The notes under the pieces are model-generated. The model searched no databases, was not told the DNA's origin, and worked only from the letters and a program-made list of their open reading frames with translations. A stretch of DNA of 31,130 nt, from the NCBI GenBank assembly GCA_910585745.1, contig CAJUFM010000033.1, forward strand, positions 1 to 31,130. The letters are read 5' to 3'. This DNA is from an uncultured Eubacterium sp. (lineage in GTDB: Bacteria; Bacillota; Clostridia; Lachnospirales; Lachnospiraceae). Within the stretch, counting starts at the first letter, position 1. Every line of letters begins with the position of its first letter. A program made the position numbers and the translations under genes. Positions 24,654 through 31,130 of this stretch are shown here, piece after piece.

Positions 24654-24723
24654 CTAGGGCGAGAATGTAGGAATGAGATTCAGACACGAGCTAGCTCAAA
24701 TGGGCATAAAGGAGGCTTGCAGC

Positions 24724-27015
24724 ATGGGTGAAATGGTGAAAAAAGTTGAAATTCTGGCGCCGGGAGGATCCCGGGAAGCCATTTATGCAGGAATATACGG
24801 AGGGGCAGATGCCGTTTATACCGGAACAAGCCGTTTTTCAGCGCGGGCCTTTGCGGAGAATCCGGATGTAGAGGAGCTGTGCCGAATACTGGATTTTGCC
24901 CATCTGCATGGAAAAAAGATCTACCTCACAGTGAATACCCTTCTGACAGAGGAGGAGCTGGAAGGAAGTTTATATGATATGATCCGGCCGCTGTATGAAC
25001 ACGGGCTGGATGCGGTTATCGTACAGGATTTTGGGGTGATGGATTTTGTAAGGGAGCATTTTCCAGACATGGATATACATGCCAGTACCCAGATGACTCT
25101 CCTGACAGGGGAGAGTGCCAATCTTCTGAAACCCTTTGGGGTGACCAGGATCGTTCCGGCGCGGGAACTGACGATCCAGGAGATTGCCCGGATGCGGCAG
25201 GTGACGGATCTGGAGATTGAGGTATTTGTCCACGGGGCTCTGTGTTACTGCTATTCCGGGCAGTGTCTGATGAGCAAGGTGATCGGCGGCAGAAGCGGCA
25301 ACCGCGGTATGTGTGCCCAGCCCTGCCGGCTGCCTTACAAGGCAGAGGGAAAAAAAGCAGGTTACCTGTTGAGCCCGAAGGATCTGTGTACCCTGGGGGA
25401 GGTAGGAGAGCTGATTCAGGCGGGGGTGGATTCCTTTAAGATTGAGGGGCGGATGAAAAAGCCTGCCTATACTGCCTATACTTCGTATCTGTACCGGACC
25501 TATGCCGATGCCAGCCTTTCCGGTATTCCGGTAGATGATAGGGAATTAAAAAAGGATATACGGAAATTGGCGGATATTTATAACCGGGGAGGGTTTACCC
25601 GGGGATATTTATTTGAGCCATCGAAAAAGAATATCATATTCCGCAGCAAAAACAGTCATTATGGTGTTCAGGCGGGGACGGTGCTGGCTGTTAGCAAAGA
25701 TATGGTGGAGTACCGGTCGGAAATCCCTCTTCATCCCCAGGACGTGGTGGAGTTCCGGGACGAGGCGGGAGGCAGTGTTTACGAATACACGCTAAAAGAA
25801 GGAGTTCCCAGGTCTGGAAAGGTGAGGGCACGTTATAAAAAAGGAAGCCCGCTGCGGGCAGGGCAGAAGGTGTACCGTACCAGGAATAATGAGCTCCTCA
25901 AGGAGATTAATGAAGGGATCGAAGAGGGCAGGAAAAATACAAAAGTTCCAGTCCGGGGAATTTTCACTGCAGTCTGTGGTGAACCCGTCAGGCTGGAGCT
26001 GATTTTTGGAGATCTGTCCTGTCAGATGGAGGGAGCTGTAGCAGAGAGGGCAAAGGGAAAACCGGTAGACTCTGGAGATATAGAAAAACGTCTGAGAAAA
26101 ACCGGGGAGAGCCGGTTTATATTTGAAGATCTGACTCTGTCCATCGAAGAGCAGCTCTTTGTACCTCTGGGAAGCATCGCCGCCCTGCGGCGTCAGGCTT
26201 TTGAAGTTCTGGAACAAAAAATCCTGGAGCGGAGCTGCCGGAAAGCGGGAGAGACACCAAAAAAGATTTCTGAGAGTGAGAAAATGAAAGAAACCCGTGG
26301 GGAGTTTTTGGGTGGGGAGCATTTCACTTTGATACAGATCACAGACTTTCGGCAAATGGAAGGAGTAAAAAAGGCGTCAAAGGTAAATGCTACGAATACG
26401 AGACTGCATTTCCCCCTGGAGGAGTTTTCGCCGGAGGAATGGAGCAGGCTGGCAGAAGAAGCGGGAGAATTCAGTTATTATATTTCCCTTCCTAGAGTGC
26501 TGCGCGAAAAAAATAAATCTCGCTTTCTTGCTCTCTGGAGTGGGTATGGCAGCTGTTTTCAAGAGTCAGGATGCGTCGGAGCCGTCCTGTCGTCCATTGA
26601 GGCGCTTTCGGTTGTAGATCAGCTCTGGAACCAGAAGAGGAAGTGGATCGCAGGTCCGGAGCTCTATCTCTGGAATCGCAGGGCGGGTAGAGTTTACCAC
26701 CAGCTGGGGCTGCGGGGGCACAGTTATATGGCATATGGAAGAAGGGCAGTCATGACTACAGAAGGCTGTGTCAGTCTGGAACTGGGCAAGTGTTCCGGCC
26801 CGGAGGGCAGGAGCCGGGAGCTGGAGATCAGTACGCCGAAAAAAGATGACTTTACGGTGGTAAATTATTGTAATTATTGTTACAATGTAATATATGAAAA
26901 AAATCCGGGATGGCAGGAGCCAGAGGATCTGGCAGGAATCCCGGAGATACAGTTCCGGTCGGAAGATACAGAAGAGGTAAGAGAGGTTTTGGAGCAATGG
27001 AGCTTTTTATCGTAG
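24724..27015 (+). CDS. Peptidase U32-family protein (RlhA/TrhP-like RNA hydroxylation type)
   Basis: The product has 763 residues. ATG 24724 has GGAGG eight bases upstream; an earlier in-frame ATG at 24673 lacks one. The N-terminal half is a TIM-barrel-like U32 domain starting VEILAPGGSREAIYAGIYGG. Its cysteine cluster is Cys174, Cys176, Cys181, Cys197 and Cys201 across HGALCYCYSGQCLMS and GNRGMCAQPCRLPY, followed by DSFKIEGRMKKPAY. The second half resembles the DUF3656/collagenase-like extension, and a pair CNYCYN (Cys716, Cys719) lies near the end. U32 proteins were first called collagenases. Several are now known to make prephenate-dependent hydroxylations in RNA (RlhA on 23S rRNA, TrhP on tRNA U34), probably with an Fe-S cluster on these cysteines. 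Which RNA this one modifies cannot be told. Its end overlaps the SEDS gene by 19 bases. Confidence 0.88.
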   Translation: MGEMVKKVEILAPGGSREAIYAGIYGGADAVYTGTSRFSARAFAENPDVEELCRILDFAHLHGKKIYLTVNTLLTEEELEGSLYDMIRPLYEHGLDAVIVQDFGVMDFVREHFPDMDIHASTQMTLLTGESANLLKPFGVTRIVPARELTIQEIARMRQVTDLEIEVFVHGALCYCYSGQCLMSKVIGGRSGNRGMCAQPCRLPYKAEGKKAGYLLSPKDLCTLGEVGELIQAGVDSFKIEGRMKKPAYTAYTSYLYRTYADASLSGIPVDDRELKKDIRKLADIYNRGGFTRGYLFEPSKKNIIFRSKNSHYGVQAGTVLAVSKDMVEYRSEIPLHPQDVVEFRDEAGGSVYEYTLKEGVPRSGKVRARYKKGSPLRAGQKVYRTRNNELLKEINEGIEEGRKNTKVPVRGIFTAVCGEPVRLELIFGDLSCQMEGAVAERAKGKPVDSGDIEKRLRKTGESRFIFEDLTLSIEEQLFVPLGSIAALRRQAFEVLEQKILERSCRKAGETPKKISESEKMKETRGEFLGGEHFTLIQITDFRQMEGVKKASKVNATNTRLHFPLEEFSPEEWSRLAEEAGEFSYYISLPRVLREKNKSRFLALWSGYGSCFQESGCVGAVLSSIEALSVVDQLWNQKRKWIAGPELYLWNRRAGRVYHQLGLRGHSYMAYGRRAVMTTEGCVSLELGKCSGPEGRSRELEISTPKKDDFTVVNYCNYCYNVIYEKNPGWQEPEDLAGIPEIQFRSEDTEEVREVLEQWSFLS

Positions 27016-28376
27016 AGCTTGCCAGATATGTGATCATTCTGGTGTTTGGCATATATACTTTTTATTCATACCGGGCCTTTGCCAGCAAAGACAGGGCGAG
27101 ACAGAACCGGGTGTTCGCTGTCCAGAGAACCTTGACCGTTCTTTTGCATACAGTGATGAGTCTGCTGTTGATCATGGAAAATATGTCTCTGGTATATATT
27201 TTTTTATGGCTGGCGGAACTTGCATTTTACTTTATTTTCATCAAGATCTACCAGGTGTGTTACAAAGGACTGTCCAAGCTTGTTTTGAACAATATGATGA
27301 TGTGCATGATGGTGGGGTTTATCATATTAGGAAGGCTTTCTTACAGTTATGCCATTCATCAGCTGGTGCTGGCTGCCATCGCCATGGTATTGTGTATATT
27401 TGTTCCGTTTTTTATTGAGAGATTTGGTATTTTGGAACGTCTGGGATGGCAGTATGCGTTGGCAGGGATTTTGTTTCTGCTTCTGGTTTTCGTCATAGGG
27501 GTGGAAAAATGGGGCTCTAAAAACTGGATCAGTATTGGCGGAGTATCCATTCAGCCCTCAGAATTCGTGAAGATCCTGTATGTATTTTTTATTTCTTCGC
27601 TATTGGCGAAGAGTACAAGATTTAAGCATATTGTATTGATTTCCGGTGTGGCGGCGGCCCATGTCATTATTCTTGTGGCTGAAAAAGATCTCGGCGCCGC
27701 GCTGATCTATTTTATTACCTATGTGATGGTGCTTTATGTGGCTACGATGAATGTGGCGTATCTGGGAGCCGGTCTGGGAGGAGGTGCCCTGGCGGCAGTG
27801 GTAGCCTACCGGCTGTTTGCCCATGTGCGGACCCGTGTCCTGGCATGGCAGGATCCCTGGGGGACGATTGAAAATGAGGGATACCAGGTGGCGAGGTCGT
27901 TATTCGCTATTGGCACTGGAGGATTTATTGGTATGGGCTTGGGAAAGGGGCTCCCTTCCAGTGTGCCGGTGGTGGAGAGTGATTTTGTATTTTCAGCGAT
28001 CTCCGAGGAGCTGGGCGGCGTATTTGCCATCTGCCTGATCCTGGTTTATCTGAGCAGCTATATTATGTTTGTTAATATTGCCATGAAAATGAAAAAACAG
28101 TTTTATAAATTAACGGCATTTGGTCTCAGCGTAGTATTTATTTTCCAGGTATTTTTATGTGTGGGGGGCGTGACCAAATTTATTCCCTCTACCGGAGTGA
28201 CACTGCCGCTGATCAGTTATGGAGGAAGTTCCATCATGACTACGATCATGATATTCAGTATCATTCAGGGAATGTATGTGTTGAACGGAAGAGAGGAGGA
28301 GAGCCTTGAAGAGGAAAGAAAGAGCGAAGGAAAAAGAAAGAGAGAGGGGAAGAGAAGAGCCAGGAACAGAGGTTAA
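26997..28376 (+). CDS. SEDS-family peptidoglycan glycosyltransferase (FtsW/RodA/SpoVE)
   Basis: The product has about 459 residues. ATG 26997 lies inside the end of the U32 gene, after GAGAGG about ten bases upstream; the open frame extends back to 26910, but that part only shadows the U32 gene. About ten membrane segments are visible. SEDS signatures are NWISIGGVSIQPSEFVKI, VAEKDLGAALIYF (with the catalytic-site Asp), YQVARSLFAIGTGGFIGMGL, SDFVFSAISEELGG and FIPSTGVTLPLISYGGSS. SEDS proteins polymerise lipid II on the outer membrane face and work with a partner transpeptidase, here the overlapping downstream gene. The unusual first 80-100 residues and the pairing resemble actinobacterial RodA-PbpA and some clostridial FtsW-like pairs more than the classic ftsW of the dcw cluster. 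The C-terminal tail is highly charged. Confidence 0.9.
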   Translation: MELFIVELARYVIILVFGIYTFYSYRAFASKDRARQNRVFAVQRTLTVLLHTVMSLLLIMENMSLVYIFLWLAELAFYFIFIKIYQVCYKGLSKLVLNNMMMCMMVGFIILGRLSYSYAIHQLVLAAIAMVLCIFVPFFIERFGILERLGWQYALAGILFLLLVFVIGVEKWGSKNWISIGGVSIQPSEFVKILYVFFISSLLAKSTRFKHIVLISGVAAAHVIILVAEKDLGAALIYFITYVMVLYVATMNVAYLGAGLGGGALAAVVAYRLFAHVRTRVLAWQDPWGTIENEGYQVARSLFAIGTGGFIGMGLGKGLPSSVPVVESDFVFSAISEELGGVFAICLILVYLSSYIMFVNIAMKMKKQFYKLTAFGLSVVFIFQVFLCVGGVTKFIPSTGVTLPLISYGGSSIMTTIMIFSIIQGMYVLNGREEESLEEERKSEGKRKREGKRRARNRG

Positions 28377-29787
28377 GAAGCGGAAGCGGATGAACCGGGA
28401 AATGGCCGCTGTCACCAATATTTTTATGTTTCTTTTTGTCTTTATGGCTTCCTATGTTATCTGGTTTTTGATGGGAGACACGGATAAAATTTTAAATAAT
28501 CCGCAAAATAAGAGACAGGAGCTTTTGGCAGAGAGGATTCAGAAAGGAAGTATTCTCTCGGATAAGGGAAAGGTACTGGCAAAAACAGAAACAGACAGTA
28601 AAGGGAATGAAAAAAGAGTGTATCCCTATAACGAGCTGTTTGCCCATGTAGTAGGACGTGTCAGTCATGGGAAGACGGGTCTGGAGGCTTCGGAAGGGTA
28701 TACGATGCTGACCACCGGCATCAATCCCCTGACTGGGTTATTTAATGAGTTGAAGGGAGAAAAAAACCCAGGAAACAATGTGGTTACCACGTTAAATGTA
28801 AAGTTATCCCAGATCGCCAGTGAATCCCTGGGCAGCCGGCGGGGTGCTGTAGTGGTGACAGAGCCTTCCACGGGAAAGATCCTTGCCCTGGTGTCAAAGC
28901 CATCTTTTAATCCAAATCAGCTGGACCGGAACTGGGAATCACTGATCCGGGATAATGATGATGATTCTGCCCTTTACAACCGGGCGACCCAGGGTTTGTA
29001 TCCGCCGGGATCCACCTTTAAGCTATATACTACACTGGAGTATATGAGGGAGACCAGCCGCTATGAAGAATTTCGTTATACCTGTACCGGAAGCATTGGC
29101 AAGGGAAAAGAGGCGATACGCTGTTATGGGCATGAGATCCATGGAACCATTGGACTGAAAAAAGCATTTTCCGAGTCCTGCAACGCCGCCTTTGCCCAGA
29201 TTGGTGTGGAACTGAATCCCTCCGATTGGAATGGTTTGTGCAGTTCTCTGTATTACAATAAAACACTGCCTATTAAGGAGCTGGAACAGAAATCATCCCG
29301 GTTTGATGCCGCCAGCGTGGAGGGGAAGGGCGATATTATGCAGGCGGCCATCGGCCAGGGAACCGTCCTGACAACGCCCCTGCAGAATTCTTTTCTGGTA
29401 TCGGCTGTTTTAAATGAAGGTAAGCTGATGAAGCCCTATCTTGTAGATCGGATCGAGGATACTTATGGCAATGTAGTGAGGCAGCAGGAACCTTCTGAGG
29501 AGGCGGCACCGATTACAAAAAAAGAGGCAAAAGTTCTGAAAGAATATATGAGGGAAACGGTGCTGAGCGGTACTGCCACAGCGTTAAATACCAGCCGCTA
29601 CAAAGCGGGAGGTAAAACCGGTTCTGCGCAGTTTAAGGAGGGATCCACGGATTCCCATGCCTGGTTTGTAGGGTATGCAGAAAAGGACGGAAGACAGCTG
29701 GTAGTAAGTATCATTGTGGAGGGTGCAGGAACCGGAAGTGCCCATGCGGTTCCCATTGCACGAAAGATATTCGATGCATACTTTTAG
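28306..29787 (+). CDS. Penicillin-binding protein transpeptidase (PbpA/FtsI-like)
   Basis: The product has 493 residues if it starts at TTG 28306, which has AGGAGGA (28294-28299) seven bases upstream. ATG 28390 is possible but has a poor site. The start overlaps the SEDS gene by 71 bases. A Lys/Arg/Glu-rich cytoplasmic tail (1-30) precedes one membrane anchor (about 35-56). The transpeptidase domain has SxxK at Ser236-Lys239 (PGSTFKLY), SxN at Ser291-Asn293 (SESCNAAF) and KTG at 437-439 (GGKTGSAQF). The N-terminal part has QKGSILSDKGKVLA and is short, as in PbpA of RodA-PbpA pairs rather than full FtsI with PASTA domains. It crosslinks peptidoglycan strands made by the SEDS partner and would be a beta-lactam target. 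Confidence 0.92.
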   Translation: MKRKERAKEKERERGREEPGTEVKKRKRMNREMAAVTNIFMFLFVFMASYVIWFLMGDTDKILNNPQNKRQELLAERIQKGSILSDKGKVLAKTETDSKGNEKRVYPYNELFAHVVGRVSHGKTGLEASEGYTMLTTGINPLTGLFNELKGEKNPGNNVVTTLNVKLSQIASESLGSRRGAVVVTEPSTGKILALVSKPSFNPNQLDRNWESLIRDNDDDSALYNRATQGLYPPGSTFKLYTTLEYMRETSRYEEFRYTCTGSIGKGKEAIRCYGHEIHGTIGLKKAFSESCNAAFAQIGVELNPSDWNGLCSSLYYNKTLPIKELEQKSSRFDAASVEGKGDIMQAAIGQGTVLTTPLQNSFLVSAVLNEGKLMKPYLVDRIEDTYGNVVRQQEPSEEAAPITKKEAKVLKEYMRETVLSGTATALNTSRYKAGGKTGSAQFKEGSTDSHAWFVGYAEKDGRQLVVSIIVEGAGTGSAHAVPIARKIFDAYF

Positions 29788-29820
29788 GAACTGTTAAGTT
29801 CCAGGAATTTAATAGTTCCT
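29786..29820 (+). other. Weak hairpin after the PBP gene
   Basis: AGGAACT (29786-29792) pairs with AGTTCCT (29814-29820); a smaller GGAAC/GTTCC hairpin is nested and exclusive. Only two T follow, so termination is doubtful. Confidence 0.35.
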
Positions 29821-29869
29821 TAGCTATATATGACAGAGCCAGAGGGTGAATTGAAAGGAGGGAAACTGC

Positions 29870-30328
29870 GTGCGTCAGATCGTTAGCTGCGGCGGAGTTG
29901 TAATCTTTAAAGGTAAAATTCTGTTATTGTACAAAAAATATAAAAAACGGTATGATGGCTGGGTTCTTCCCAAGGGAACGGTAGAGCCAGGAGAAGAGTT
30001 TGAAGAGACTGCATTTCGGGAAGTAAGAGAAGAAAGCGGAGTGTTTGGCAGGATTGTAAAATATATAGGTTCCAGCAATTATAGTTTTAATGTTCCGGAT
30101 GATGTGGTGGAGAAAAATGTACACTGGTATCTGATGCAGACGGACAGCTTTTCCTGCCATCCCCAGAGAGAGGAAGACTTTTATGATGCCGGGTTTTATA
30201 AATTTCATGAGGCCTTTCATCTGCTAAAGTTTGGAAATGAAAGGAAGATCCTGGAGCGGGCATATAAAGAATATCAGAAGTTAAAAAGAGAGTGTATGTG
30301 GAATGACCAGCCGATCGGGATAAGGTAG
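29870..30328 (+). CDS. NUDIX hydrolase
   Basis: The product has 152 residues, starting at GTG 29870 with AAAGGAGGG upstream. The Nudix box fits GX5EX7REUXEEXGU: Gly36, Glu42 and REVREESGV (50-58), the glutamates binding Mg2+. The surrounding pattern, SCGGVVIFKGKILLLYKKY, then WVLPKGTVEPGE and HWYLMQTD, resembles the diadenosine polyphosphate / housecleaning branch of the superfamily. It would hydrolyse a nucleoside diphosphate linked to another group. The substrate is not identifiable. It stands between the PBP gene and a terminator. Confidence 0.92.
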   Translation: MRQIVSCGGVVIFKGKILLLYKKYKKRYDGWVLPKGTVEPGEEFEETAFREVREESGVFGRIVKYIGSSNYSFNVPDDVVEKNVHWYLMQTDSFSCHPQREEDFYDAGFYKFHEAFHLLKFGNERKILERAYKEYQKLKRECMWNDQPIGIR

Positions 30329-30379
30329 GAAGGTTGGAAGATATAGTTTCTCATCGTTGTATAGTTTTGATTTTAAGAA

Positions 30380-30412
30380 AGTTCTATTGTAGAAATACAG
30401 TAGGGCTTTTTT
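30380..30412 (+). terminator. Terminator after the NUDIX gene
   Basis: A 12-bp stem with three G-U pairs (30380-30391 with 30396-30407) closes a GAAA tetraloop and is followed by six T (30407-30412). Confidence 0.85.
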
Positions 30413-30460
30413 GATTTGCGCATTGTTGTTTTCAAAACGAAGTATAAGGAGGAATTGTAA

Positions 30461-31078
30461 ATGAATAATGGATATGGATATGTGCGTGTTTCAAGCATAG
30501 AACAGAATGAAGACCGCCAGGTGGCTGCACTAAAGAAAGCGGGTGTTTCCGAGCGCCACATCTTTATAGATAAACAGTCTGGGAAGGATTTTCACAGGGC
30601 AAATTATGAGAAACTGGTATCACAGATACAGGAGGGAGATTTACTCTATATCTTGAGCATTGACCGTCTTGGACGCAATTATGCAGAGATACAAAACCAG
30701 TGGCGTGTGCTTACAAAGGAGATCGGCATTGATATTTGTGTGCTTGATATGCCGCTTTTAGATACGAGAAACGGAAAAGATCTTATGGGGACATTTATTG
30801 CAGATCTGGTACTGCAGATTCTTTCTTTTGCCGCTGAGAACGAAAGAGAAAACATCCGAAAAAGGCAGGTTCAGGGAATTGAAGCTGCAAAAAAGCGCGG
30901 CGTGCGGTTTGGCAGACCAGAATCAAAAGTGCCAGATAACTTTAAGAAAATTGTAAAGGCATGGGAACGGGGAAATATCAAGTTAAATGAAGTTCTGGAA
31001 AAGTGTCAGATGAGCAAATCAACTTTCTATCGGAGATTACGTGACATGCGGTTAAAACAGGAGGGTGAATCTACATAA
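30461..31078 (+). CDS. Serine site-specific recombinase (resolvase/invertase family)
   Basis: The product has 205 residues, starting at ATG 30461 with AAGGAGG upstream. The catalytic domain begins GYGYVRVSSIEQN, with nucleophile Ser11 and Arg9, and continues with DRQ, SIDRLGRNYAEI (Arg69, Arg72) and a long E-helix ENERENIRKRQVQGIEAAKK. A GVRFGRP linker leads to a C-terminal HTH (about 155-198, with KCQMSKSTFYRRL). Length and layout are those of small Tn3/Hin-type resolvases and invertases, not large serine integrases. It would cut and rejoin DNA at a short paired site. No transposase is seen in the window. A palindrome 28 bases downstream is a candidate site or the start of another element. 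Confidence 0.92.
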   Translation: MNNGYGYVRVSSIEQNEDRQVAALKKAGVSERHIFIDKQSGKDFHRANYEKLVSQIQEGDLLYILSIDRLGRNYAEIQNQWRVLTKEIGIDICVLDMPLLDTRNGKDLMGTFIADLVLQILSFAAENERENIRKRQVQGIEAAKKRGVRFGRPESKVPDNFKKIVKAWERGNIKLNEVLEKCQMSKSTFYRRLRDMRLKQEGEST

Positions 31079-31106
31079 AACAGGGGGGATCGGAATGGCA
31101 TCGGAG

Positions 31107-31130
31107 TGTCAAAAGGTGTACTTTTTGACA
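31107..31130. repeat. Inverted repeat after the recombinase gene, cut by window end
   Basis: TGTCAAAA (31107-31114) and TTTTGACA (31123-31130) are perfect inverted copies around GGTGTACT. The right arm is the last base of the window, so the repeat may be longer: the left flank GGAG has no visible partner. It could be a recombination site or a terminator-like hairpin. Confidence 0.6.

Overview
The window looks like a chromosomal segment of an anaerobic low-to-mid GC Firmicute, most likely a gut Lachnospiraceae (Blautia/Dorea/Ruminococcus-like). This is inferred from strong AGGAGG ribosome binding sites, frequent TTG/GTG starts, the leuB-ilvD-ilvB and serC-serA gene orders, the ZapA/U32/FtsW/PBP cluster, and Lys-rich secreted CAZymes. 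No marker gene here fixes the genus.

Layout. 1-199 is the 3' end of cysS, closed by a terminator. 287-5376 is a two-gene secreted glycan-degradation unit with its own sigma-A-type promoter: a GH141-like right-handed beta-helix protein and a GH43 enzyme with a CBM6-like and an Fn3 module. It ends at a 16-bp perfect terminator hairpin. 5470-7040 is an AT-rich accessory patch holding a decayed RloA/RloB (AbiL-like) phage-defence pair. The ATPase lacks its N-terminus and carries an internal deletion with a frameshift. A 269-bp non-coding element with 28-bp terminal inverted repeats and an elaborate multi-hairpin interior sits exactly at the ATPase/RloB junction. RloB has an in-frame TGA and a lost C-terminus. 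A convergent XRE regulator borders the patch and shares a divergent promoter region with a VanZ-family membrane protein.

8013-17921 is a run of same-strand biosynthesis and transport genes: leuB, ilvD and ilvB (branched-chain amino acids), serC and serA (serine), then a three-gene ABC importer of the TrpX/DUF534 class ending at a terminator. 18054-24602 carries folC, a Na+/phosphate cotransporter preceded by 11-bp-phased Pho-box-like repeats, two HAD phosphatases flanking a secreted SGNH hydrolase, and a ZapA-like cell division protein with an expanded coiled coil built from an 84-bp tandem repeat. 24724-30328 has a U32-family protein, then overlapping ftsW/rodA-type and PBP transpeptidase genes (a SEDS/PBP peptidoglycan synthase pair), then a NUDIX hydrolase and terminator. 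The window ends in a serine recombinase followed by an inverted repeat cut by the window edge.

Most of the window is ordinary housekeeping sequence. The least conventional parts are the multi-hairpin miniature element and the ruined defence operon it interrupts, the repeat-expanded ZapA, the phased boxes before the phosphate transporter, and the dual-frame charged overlap between the SEDS and PBP genes. All family assignments come from reading motifs by eye; no database search was run.
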